Assembly: GCA_900542155.1 (NCBI GenBank)
Contig: UQMD01000005.1
Coordinates: forward strand, 1-64,000
Length of the DNA stretch: 64,000 bases
Origin: an uncultured Collinsella sp.
GTDB lineage: Bacteria; Actinomycetota; Coriobacteriia; Coriobacteriales; Coriobacteriaceae
Direction: 5' to 3'
How positions within the stretch are numbered: the first letter of the stretch is position 1; each line of letters starts with the position of its first letter. The notes under the pieces are model-generated. The model was not told the DNA's origin. It was given only the letters and a program-made list of their open reading frames with translations, and ran no database searches. Below are positions 57,752 to 64,000 of the stretch, one piece after another. Made by a program: the position numbers and the translations under genes.

Positions 57752-58601
57752 GACGCACTCCGTAGAACACGCGGCTCACGGAGTTATAGAAGCTCTCGGG
57801 ACCGTAATCGAGAAGCAGCACATCTCCGGGACCGCGACGCACCGCCACGCTCTCAACGGTGCCATCGCAGGTAATAAACTGTCCATCGATAGCGATCGCC
57901 GGAACACTCGGACGGTCATCAGACATAAAGATCTCGACGACATCACTCGGCGAGGTCAAAAAAGCGCGAGCCTGAATGGTATGCGGGGCGATGGGCACAC
58001 AGACCATACCCGTGTAATCGGGGCTGACAATGGGACCGCCGGCGGAAAGCGCATAGCCGGTGGAGCCGGTCGCCGTCGAAACGACGACACCGTCGCCGCG
58101 CAGGCGATCGATATGATGGCCGGACACCGTGATGTCAAACTCAACCATATCGGACAGGGGGCCGCGCGTAAGTGCCATATCGTTGAGGGCAAACGTGCGC
58201 ACGACATCCTTCGTGCCATCGTCGCGCACGGACACGATATCCGCGGCGATGGTGGCGCGGCGGCTCACGTGCAGCTCACCGGACAGAGCATCGCTCACGA
58301 CCTGCAGAATGTCGCGCTCCTCGGGGCTCGCAGCAGTTAAAAAGCCCAGGTGACCATAGGAAAGACCAAGGATAGGAATCTCGCGATGGTTGAGGATGCG
58401 GGCAGCGCGCAGCAACGTACCGTCGCCGCCGAGCGTAATGACCAGATCTGAGCCATCAATATCAGGCGTGCTTTGAATCTTCGATCGCTGGTCGGCAGCC
58501 CATGCGACCTCGTAGCCCTGGCGCGAAAGCCAAAGCTCGAGCATCAGGCCGCTCTCGACCGCCTCTTGCTTGTAGTAATTGGGAACCAGAAAGACCTTCA
58601 T
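57741..58601 (-). CDS. nadK: NAD kinase
   Basis: A 286-residue protein with DLVITLGGDGTLLRAARIL (GGDG, ATP/NAD site) near residue 55, ALNDMALTRG, and DGVVVSTATGSTGYALSAGG. It phosphorylates NAD to NADP. The start overlaps the tlyA stop by 4 bp, and its 3' end overlaps recN by 11 bp. The order tlyA-nadK-recN is common in Gram-positives. Confidence 0.95.
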   Translation of the reverse strand: MKVFLVPNYYKQEAVESGLMLELWLSRQGYEVAWAADQRSKIQSTPDIDGSDLVITLGGDGTLLRAARILNHREIPILGLSYGHLGFLTAASPEERDILQVVSDALSGELHVSRRATIAADIVSVRDDGTKDVVRTFALNDMALTRGPLSDMVEFDITVSGHHIDRLRGDGVVVSTATGSTGYALSAGGPIVSPDYTGMVCVPIAPHTIQARAFLTSPSDVVEIFMSDDRPSVPAIAIDGQFITCDGTVESVAVRRGPGDVLLLDYGPESFYNSVSRVFYGVRHDR

Positions 58602-59410
58602 AGCGTTGCAGCTTTCTCGCTCAAAGCCGATACCTGGGATTGCAGCTCATCGTCGGTGCGTTCACCAGGGGCAAACCTTGTGCCGTACAGGAAAAACTCA
58701 ACGTTGCCCTTAGCGCCATGGATGGGCGACACGCACACGTCAAGCGGAAACAGGCCCTTGGCGGCAAAAAGCTCAATCGCCGCCACGAGCGTATCGCGGC
58801 GGACGGCGGGGTCGGTCACGATACCGCGCTCGCCCACCAGCGCAGCCGGCGCCTCAAACTGGGGCTTTACGAGCGTGCAGAACGAACCCGAAGGCTTCAG
58901 GCACGCCAGCACCGCATCGATAATGTTCGCGATGCTGGTAAACGAGACATCACAAACAGCCAGGTCGATGGCGCCGGCATAGCCAAGCTCAGGCAGCTGC
59001 GTCACGTTGGTGCGCTCATGCAGCGTCACGCGATCGTCCTGACGCAACGACCAATCGAACTGTGCGCGACCAACGTCCACCGAGACAACGGTCGCAGCTC
59101 CGCGCTTGAGCAGGCAATCGGTAAAGCCGCCGGTAGAGCAGCCTACGTCCAGGCAGGCAAGGCCCGTGGGGTCGATACAAAACGCATCGAGCGCACCCTC
59201 AAGCTTAAGGCCGCCGCGCCCAACGTACGGAATGCGCCCCTTAACGTGCAGCGGCAGGCCCGGCGTCACCTTGAGCCCCGGAGAGGTCAAACGCTCACCG
59301 CCGCTCGAAACCAAGCCGGCCATAAGAGTGCGAAGGGCATCCGCGCGATCGGCGCAGATGCCCTGTGAAATCAGTTCGTCATCAAGACGCACGCGTTTCA
59401 TGAATGCCAT
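58598..59410 (-). CDS. tlyA: TlyA-family rRNA 2'-O-methyltransferase (S4 plus FtsJ domains)
   Basis: A 270-residue protein. KRVRLDDELISQGICADRAD is the S4 RNA-binding domain; YVGRGGLKLEGALDAF leads into an FtsJ-type SAM domain with CLDVGCSTGGFTDCLLKRGA and DLAVCDVSFTSIANI. TlyA methylates ribose in 16S and 23S rRNA and affects capreomycin sensitivity in mycobacteria. The start is not certain: the ATG at 59410 or the one at 59401 (MKRVRL) are both possible and neither has a strong ribosome site. Longer forms run into low-similarity sequence overlapping xseB. Confidence 0.88.
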   Translation of the reverse strand: MAFMKRVRLDDELISQGICADRADALRTLMAGLVSSGGERLTSPGLKVTPGLPLHVKGRIPYVGRGGLKLEGALDAFCIDPTGLACLDVGCSTGGFTDCLLKRGAATVVSVDVGRAQFDWSLRQDDRVTLHERTNVTQLPELGYAGAIDLAVCDVSFTSIANIIDAVLACLKPSGSFCTLVKPQFEAPAALVGERGIVTDPAVRRDTLVAAIELFAAKGLFPLDVCVSPIHGAKGNVEFFLYGTRFAPGERTDDELQSQVSALSEKAATL

Positions 59411-59435
59411 CAACCATTCGTATCCGGAGATGCGG

Positions 59436-59675
59436 CTAGCTATCCTGGGATTCGTTTGCCGCATCCTCATCGTATTCCTGCTCGAGCTTGTCGGCCTCAC
59501 GCGGCGTCAGCTCAAACTTGTCGACCATATCGACCGCACGGGAACCCAGCTCAATCGCCTCGTCAAACAAATCGAGCGAACGCTCCAGGGACGTATCCTT
59601 GGAACGAACGGTGGCGATGATCTGGTCCAGGCGATCCGAGATCTCATCGAAGTTGCGGACGGAACCCTCTGGCAT
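59436..59675 (-). CDS. xseB: exodeoxyribonuclease VII small subunit
   Basis: A 79-residue helical protein, MPEGSVRNFDEISDRLDQII, with SLERSLDLFDEAIELGSRAV, the XseB helical hairpin; the tail is acidic. XseB binds several copies per XseA large subunit in exonuclease VII. The gene directly follows nusB, 2 nt after its stop, where xseA is usually found between them. No xseA occurs anywhere in the window, so the partner must be encoded elsewhere or be missing. Confidence 0.85.
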   Translation of the reverse strand: MPEGSVRNFDEISDRLDQIIATVRSKDTSLERSLDLFDEAIELGSRAVDMVDKFELTPREADKLEQEYDEDAANESQDS

Positions 59676-59677
59676 GG

Positions 59678-60265
59678 CTACTCCTCGACGGAGTCGGCCT
59701 CGACGGCCTCAGCAGCGTCCGGATCCTCGGCAAGTACACCGGCGGCAGCCTGAGCGGCAGCGACCTTGGCAACCGCCTCGGCAGCCTGTGCCTCCTCGCG
59801 AGCGCGATCCTCGGCCAGCAGCTCTTGGTACAAATCCTCGCCCGGCAGCTCCTCGCTGCGAGCGATCTTGCCCAGCACGCCGTTGACAAACGATGCGGAC
59901 TGGTCGGTGCCATAAGCCTTAGCGATTTCGACGGCCTCGTTGATAACAATAGCGTCCGAGACCTCCTCGTCGGTGAGGAAGCGCATCTCGTAGACGGCGA
60001 TACGCAGCAGGTTGCGGTCGGCGCCGGGCATGCGCATAAGATCCCAGTTCTTGGCGACGGCGCGCAGGGCACAGTCGATGCGATCGATATGCTCGTAGGC
60101 ACCGCGACAAAGCTCCAGCGCATAGGGGTCGAGGGGACCCTTCGAGATCAGGAAATCGCCCTCGAGGACGCGCTCGAGCGGACTGTCCGTGGCCTCGGCC
60201 TGGAACAGCAGCTGCAGCGCCTGACTGCGGGCAAGCGTGCGCCCGCGATAAACCTTAAGGCTCAA
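59678..60265 (-). CDS. nusB: transcription antitermination factor NusB with acidic C-terminal extension
   Basis: A 195-residue protein; NusB proteins are usually 130-150. RTLARSQALQLLFQAEATDS, then RNLLRIAVYEMRFLTDEEVS and IVINEAVEIAKAYGTDQSAS with FVNGVLGKIAR are the family blocks. The last 50 residues are Ala/Glu-rich (EEAQAAEAVAKVAAAQAAAG) and not part of the fold. NusB with NusE binds boxA and supports rRNA transcription. It starts 3 nt after the asp23 stop. Confidence 0.93.
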   Translation of the reverse strand: MSLKVYRGRTLARSQALQLLFQAEATDSPLERVLEGDFLISKGPLDPYALELCRGAYEHIDRIDCALRAVAKNWDLMRMPGADRNLLRIAVYEMRFLTDEEVSDAIVINEAVEIAKAYGTDQSASFVNGVLGKIARSEELPGEDLYQELLAEDRAREEAQAAEAVAKVAAAQAAAGVLAEDPDAAEAVEADSVEE

Positions 60266-60268
60266 AGG

Positions 60269-60631
60269 TTACTCCTTGGGGAAAACGAGGCCGTCGATGC
60301 AAACGTCAACGCGCTCGACCTCGACGCCCACCTGGGCATCGATGGCGGCGACCACGGCTGCGCGAACGACCTCGGCGAGTTTCTTGAACGGATAGCCAAA
60401 GAACACCACGACACGCACGGTGAGTGCGAGCTTGTCGCCGACGACCTCGGCCTCGACCGCCGGCTCGGAAGCCGGGGCCTTGGACGAGAGCATCATGGAG
60501 ACAAGGTTGGTGGCAAGGTCCTTGACGCCAACGGAGGCGATGCCCTCGACATCCGACACGGCGCGCGAGACGATGGCGGTCAGAACATCGGGCGAAATGC
60601 CGATGCCGTCAATCTTGATTTCCTGGGGCAT
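60269..60631 (-). CDS. Asp23/Gls24-family protein (envelope stress response)
   Basis: A 120-residue Asp23 domain: ISPDVLTAIVSRAVSDVEGI, then VRVVVFFGYPFKKLAEVVRA and VGVEVERVDVCIDGLVFPKE. In Gram-positives, Asp23/Gls24 proteins are abundant and linked to alkaline or cell-wall stress; the Asp23 relative between efp and nusB is common in Firmicutes and actinobacteria (YqhY type). YqhY has been linked to fatty-acid synthesis control. AGGAGG lies upstream of the ATG. Confidence 0.88.
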   Translation of the reverse strand: MPQEIKIDGIGISPDVLTAIVSRAVSDVEGIASVGVKDLATNLVSMMLSSKAPASEPAVEAEVVGDKLALTVRVVVFFGYPFKKLAEVVRAAVVAAIDAQVGVEVERVDVCIDGLVFPKE

Positions 60632-60655
60632 GAGTCCTCCTAGAAGAGTTGGTTG

Positions 60656-61219
60656 CTAGACGCGGGAGACGAACTTGCCGTCGCGGGTGTCAACCTTGAT
60701 GACCTCGCCCTCGTTGAGGTACATGGGGACCTGGATGACAGCGCCGGTGTCAATCGTGGCCGGCTTGGTGGAACCCTGGACGGTGTCGCCCTTAAAGCCC
60801 GGGTCGGTCTGGACGATGGTGGTCTCGATGAACATCGGCGGGGTCACGCCCATGAGCTCATCGTCGGCGAAGAGCAGCTGGCAGATGTCGTTCTCGCGCA
60901 GCCACTTGGAGTTCTCTCCCACCATGTCCTCGGGAACGGGAACCTGCTCATAGGACTCATTGTCCATGAAGATGTAGTCGGTGCCATCGTTGTAGAGGTA
61001 CTGGAACTCACGGGTGGTGAGCATGACGCTCTCGAACTTGGTGCCGGCGTTGCAGGTGTTCTCGACGACGCGGCCGCTCTTGATGTCGCGGGTCTTGTAG
61101 CGCACAAATGCGCCGCCCTTGCCCGGCTTGACATGCTGGAACTCGACGATGGTGTAGACCTTGTCCTTGATGCGGAGACCGAGGCCGTTCTTGAAGTCGG
61201 CGGTAGAAATGGTAGGCAT
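60656..61219 (-). CDS. efp: translation elongation factor P
   Basis: A 187-residue EF-P with three beta-barrel domains. TISTADFKNGLGLRIKDKVY starts the KOW-like domain; FQHVKPGKGGAFVRYKTRDI contains the loop with Lys32 at its tip; YNDGTDYIFMDNESYEQVPV is domain II. EF-P relieves ribosome stalling at polyproline. ATG at 61219 follows AGAAAGG. It is the second gene after the aminopeptidase, matching the widespread pepP-efp pair, with a terminator-like hairpin between them. Confidence 0.95.
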   Translation of the reverse strand: MPTISTADFKNGLGLRIKDKVYTIVEFQHVKPGKGGAFVRYKTRDIKSGRVVENTCNAGTKFESVMLTTREFQYLYNDGTDYIFMDNESYEQVPVPEDMVGENSKWLRENDICQLLFADDELMGVTPPMFIETTIVQTDPGFKGDTVQGSTKPATIDTGAVIQVPMYLNEGEVIKVDTRDGKFVSRV

Positions 61220-61324
61220 AGCGACCTTTCTTGTTATGGGCAGAACGCACAAGCGTCCAAATTACATACGAGCGAAATTATACACTTGCAGACGGCGCCT
61301 GCAGCGAGCGCATAAAAAGAGAAC

Positions 61325-61356
61325 GCGGGGCATCCGAATCGATCCGGACGCCCCGC
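61325..61356 (-). terminator. terminator between pepP and efp
   Basis: GCGGGGC.TCCG and CGGA.GCCCCGC form a stem around a 7-nt loop, followed in the minus direction by TTCTCTTTTT. efp therefore probably has its own promoter within 61220-61320. Confidence 0.72.
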
Positions 61357-61378
61357 CCCAAAAATCTATCGAAATGGG

Positions 61379-62509
61379 CTAACAATCGATGACGTGAAGG
61401 TCATGCGGCGTCTTGGTGAAGGGCTCGTAGCCGTTCTCGGTGACCACACCGTAGTCCTCAAGGCGCACGCCACCCACACCGGGCAGGTACACGCCGGGCT
61501 CCATGGTGATAACCGAGCCAACCTCGATGATATTCTTGCTGCGGTTGAAGTTGGGCAGCTCGTGGATGTCAATGCCCACGCCGTGGCCCAGACCATGGTT
61601 GTAGTAATCGCCATAGCCGGCATCGCCAATGATCTTCTTCGAAAGCTTGAAAATGTCGTTGCCCTCGACGCCCGGATGGATGGCGGCGACGCACTCCTCG
61701 TGGGTGCGGCGCACGAGCGCGTACAGGTCGAGCTGTTCGGGCGTGGGCTCGCCCATCACGACGGTACGCGTCATATCGGAGCGATAGTCGCAGTAGCCCG
61801 CGCCATAATCCATGAGAACGAAGTCGCCCTTCTCGATCACGCGGTCGCTCGGGACGGCATGCGGGTTGGCGGTATTGGGGCCGCTCGCCACGATGGAGCC
61901 GAAGGCCAGGCTGTCTGCTCCGTTGGCGAACATAAAGTTCTCGAGCTCGTTGCGAACCTGCTTCTCGGTCATGCCGGGTTTAATAAATCCGAGCATGTGC
62001 TGGAAGGCGGCGTCGGTAATCGACTGCGCATGGCGCATGAGCTCGATCTCCTCGGCGTCCTTGATGGCGCGCATCTTGCGAATGTCGTCATGCATCAGCG
62101 GCAGCATGCAGGCGACGGAACAATCCTCCAGGCCACGCTGAATACCCTGGTAGAAGTTGATCTGCATATCGTCCTCGACAGCGCAGACGCGGCACTTGTT
62201 GGCCGCGATCTTGCCAGCGACCCAACCGGGGATGGTGCCCTCGTCCATGTCGTAGACCCAGGGGCTGCCGGCGGGCGTGTTCTCCTCAAAGCTGTTGAGG
62301 TAGCGCGAGTCGGTATGGAACAGGCACTGGTCAGCCGTAATAAACGCCGCGTGCGGGAACTCGAAGGTGTAATCGAAGACGCCCTTCACGCCCGTAAGCC
62401 AACGAAGGTTGGCCTCGTCGCGCACGACGATAGCGTCGTAGCCGCGCTCAGCCATCAGGGTACGGACACGCTCGATACGACCGGCAGGACCGGCAGCAAA
62501 CTCAGACAT
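61379..62509 (-). CDS. pepP: Xaa-Pro aminopeptidase (M24 metallopeptidase)
   Basis: A 376-residue protein with a creatinase-like N-domain and an M24 pita-bread catalytic domain. Metal ligands are visible in LMDYGAGYCDYRSDMTRTVV (two Asp), NHGLGHGVGIDIHELP (His), ITMEPGVYLPGVGGV (Glu) and RLEDYGVV (Glu). It removes an N-terminal residue before proline in the cytoplasm. AAGGAATC lies before the ATG. It follows aroB, with a terminator in the 132-bp gap. Confidence 0.92.
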   Translation of the reverse strand: MSEFAAGPAGRIERVRTLMAERGYDAIVVRDEANLRWLTGVKGVFDYTFEFPHAAFITADQCLFHTDSRYLNSFEENTPAGSPWVYDMDEGTIPGWVAGKIAANKCRVCAVEDDMQINFYQGIQRGLEDCSVACMLPLMHDDIRKMRAIKDAEEIELMRHAQSITDAAFQHMLGFIKPGMTEKQVRNELENFMFANGADSLAFGSIVASGPNTANPHAVPSDRVIEKGDFVLMDYGAGYCDYRSDMTRTVVMGEPTPEQLDLYALVRRTHEECVAAIHPGVEGNDIFKLSKKIIGDAGYGDYYNHGLGHGVGIDIHELPNFNRSKNIIEVGSVITMEPGVYLPGVGGVRLEDYGVVTENGYEPFTKTPHDLHVIDC

Positions 62510-62541
62510 GCAGATTCCTTTCTTATTGTCTCTAAAAAGAC

Positions 62542-62604
62542 GGGACGGGTCTCAACCAAACGAAGGAATCGCTTGCGATCCGCGACCGATTGAAAACCCG
62601 TCCC
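62542..62604 (-). terminator. terminator after aroB
   Basis: GGGACGGGT and ACCCGTCCC pair across a long loop that holds a second hairpin (GGAATCGC/GCGATCC). In the minus direction TCTTTTTAG follows. Confidence 0.65.
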
Positions 62605-62641
62605 TCAACATGATACGAAAGACGATGGATGTCAATAAATC

Positions 62642-63751
62642 TTAGAGAAGTTCTTTGCGAGAAGCCAAGTAGGCGTGAGCATGGCGCTCAAGAACCTCGT
62701 CCTCAACGCTCGTTAGACGAATGGCGCCGAGTGCCGCGGGCAGCGGCAACATGCTGCGGTTCGAGCGGACAAACTGCTGCCTGCGGAACTCCTCGACATA
62801 TGCGGCAGGCTCCAGATCGAAGGCAAGCTCCTCGATACCAAAGTCCTCCAGGCAGTCATCGACCTCAAAGACGTAATCGATATCGAAGTCGCAGGCATCA
62901 TGTGCTAGGCGCGCCTCAAAGCGCATGCCCTCGGACAACAGCTGGTAGGCAGGCACCGGCGAAGCGGCATCGCCCAAGCAGGCGCGCAGGGTACGCTCCC
63001 CCGTCTTGCCAAAATCGAGCGCATGGCGGGCGCTCGGGTTCGTGGCCATCAGTACGTCCTTACGGGCAGTCTGAGACCACTGAACGGCATTGACGAGCGC
63101 GACCTCCTCGCCCGCGAGAATCTCGGGAATGGTCTCGGTAAACTGATTCCAGCGGGACTTGCTGCTCGAAAGCATGGTGCCAACAAGTACCGCATAGCCG
63201 AGCTTGAGATCCTCGGGGTCCGCCTCGCGTACGAGGTCGAGGTCACACACGACCAAGCCCGGCTCGGGACGGAACGCGATAGCGGGAAGCGCATGCGCCG
63301 ACGAGGCGACGAGCGGCTTCATGGTCGTCGCGACCGTGAGCATGGCGTCGAACGTCGTCGGCAGCAAGGCGCACTCGGTGCGACCGCACCACTGATTGGC
63401 ACACCAGCAAACGACCGAGCAGGTCGCCGCGTCGCCGACGGCGACAACGAGATCGTCGCAGGTAATGCCGTTAGCCGATAGGGCGCCAAAGACGGTATCG
63501 GCATCGGCAAGCGTAGCACCGGCAGGCGAAACCTCGAGGACGAGCAGCGACACGGCAAAACCGGCGTCAACCAGTGCATGCTCGACAACCTCGCCAAAAC
63601 GCTCGGATGTAGCGTCGTTCCAAACCACCATCGCGCGCTTAGGCTTGCCCACAGCCGAGGCAAACATGCGCGGCAGCTCCTCGAACGCGCCCAATCCGAC
63701 GCGGACATCGACGCTGCGGTTTTGGAAATTGATAAGTTGACGGCGAATCAT
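62642..63751 (-). CDS. aroB: divergent 3-dehydroquinate synthase-like protein
   Basis: A 369-residue protein with AroB topology: LVVAVGDAATCSVVCW stands where GGGVxGDxxGFxA is usual, ALLPTTFDAMLTVATTMKPL matches the PTT block, PEPGLVVCDLDLVREADPED and MLPLPAALGAIRLTSVEDEV are also recognisable. It overlaps aroK by ATGA and leads the usual aroB position. Two canonical metal-binding His in the LNxGHTxGHA block read LDFGKTGERTL here, and the DSSVGGKTG block is not recognisable. It may be a paralogue with altered function or a dead enzyme. Another aroB elsewhere would fit. Confidence 0.72.
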   Translation of the reverse strand: MIRRQLINFQNRSVDVRVGLGAFEELPRMFASAVGKPKRAMVVWNDATSERFGEVVEHALVDAGFAVSLLVLEVSPAGATLADADTVFGALSANGITCDDLVVAVGDAATCSVVCWCANQWCGRTECALLPTTFDAMLTVATTMKPLVASSAHALPAIAFRPEPGLVVCDLDLVREADPEDLKLGYAVLVGTMLSSSKSRWNQFTETIPEILAGEEVALVNAVQWSQTARKDVLMATNPSARHALDFGKTGERTLRACLGDAASPVPAYQLLSEGMRFEARLAHDACDFDIDYVFEVDDCLEDFGIEELAFDLEPAAYVEEFRRQQFVRSNRSMLPLPAALGAIRLTSVEDEVLERHAHAYLASRKELL

Positions 63752-64000
63752 AGCAGTCCACGCTCCAAAAGCATCTCGGCACAAAGGTAGGAAACGTCCT
63801 CGAAGGACTTGTTGCGAATATCAAGGGTAATATCGGCGGCCCGGCGATACAGCGGACGGCGATGCTCAAACAGGCGCGCAGCGTGCTCGGGCGAGCGGAA
63901 ATCGGGCCGGGTATCGGAGCGGCGAATCTGGCGCAACGAGTCCTCAAAGTCACCTTCGAGGTACACACAGGTACCCATCTCGTGCATCAGCTCAATGTTC
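63748..64000 (-). CDS. aroK: shikimate kinase, C-terminal part (runs off the window)
   Basis: The visible 83 codons read LMHEMGTCVYLEGDFEDSLR and DTRPDFRSPEHAARLFEHRR, then PLYRRAADITLDIRNKSFED, the LID and C-terminal region of shikimate kinases (RPLL-like and RxPLYxxxAD). The P-loop lies beyond the window edge. It phosphorylates shikimate. The stop overlaps the aroB start by ATGA, so the two genes are coupled. Confidence 0.82.
   Translation of the reverse strand, partial: NIELMHEMGTCVYLEGDFEDSLRQIRRSDTRPDFRSPEHAARLFEHRRPLYRRAADITLDIRNKSFEDVSYLCAEMLLERGLL

Noticed and set aside
1..64000. CRISPR arrays, rRNA operons, integrases, insertion sequences
   Set aside because: No regularly spaced direct repeats, no rRNA sequence and no transposase or integrase motifs were found; the hairpin repeats have no spacer periodicity.

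Overview
The window looks like chromosome from a high-GC member of the Coriobacteriia (Actinomycetota), most likely Collinsella or a close relative. The evidence is the strong G/C bias at third codon positions, a PTS-based sugar economy with HPr carrying the Gram-positive regulatory Ser motif, a full glycogen cluster that includes GlgD, a LoaP-type antiterminator heading a polysaccharide operon, and the gene order aroK-aroB-pepP-efp-asp23-nusB-xseB-tlyA-nadK-recN. The genus is inferred from gene content and style, not from a search. There are no rRNA genes, CRISPR arrays or transposases. There are two tRNA genes, Ala-GGC and Glu-CTC.

Layout. (1) 1-10.3 kb: a surface-polysaccharide operon read on the minus strand, from loaP through the priming sugar-phosphate transferase, a GT4 glycosyltransferase, a GDP-heptose pathway (hddA, gmhA, fused hddC-gmhB), an acetyltransferase, two WbsX-family proteins around a Wzy-like polymerase, then rfbA and rfbB. 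Two of its genes carry apparent lesions: loaP has an in-frame amber codon and wzy has a frameshift. (2) 10.3-11.4 kb: a long non-coding leader with strong dyads, then a LexA-like palindrome. (3) 11.4-14.1 kb: a RhuM-Fic protein, tRNA-Ala, thiamine pyrophosphokinase and a HAD phosphatase. (4) 14.4-27.5 kb: a plus-strand glycogen cluster, glgB-glgP-glgC-glgD-glgA plus a GH13-GH77 fusion. GlgB and especially GlgA carry Lys/Ala/Thr-rich basic tails. (5) 27.5-36.7 kb: housekeeping genes fmdB, rsmB, fmt, def, priA, gltX and metK. (6) 37-46.2 kb: one-chain serine deaminase, an L,D-transpeptidase, a MacAB/YknXYZ-like exporter, a TetR regulator and an LPG-synthase-like membrane protein. (7) 46.3-56.1 kb: tRNA-Glu, cca and a fructose PTS locus (fruA, ptsH, ptsI, two 1-phosphofructokinase genes, divergent rpiR). 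(8) 56.1-64 kb: the recN-to-aroK operon, read on the minus strand. Its aroB product lacks canonical metal-binding histidines, and its xseB has no xseA beside it.

The most unusual signal lies between the genes. One hairpin family of exactly 67 bp occurs three times (27.9, 44.1 and 52.8 kb). A second family occurs twice (36.9 and 52.6 kb): a conserved core of about 68 nt, with a compensatory base change in its inner stem, sits inside long near-perfect inverted repeats whose sequences are unrelated between the two copies. Two further long palindromes (30.5 and 35.3 kb) are single copies here. I consider these palindromes the best candidate for an undescribed system. Their function cannot be read from the sequence.
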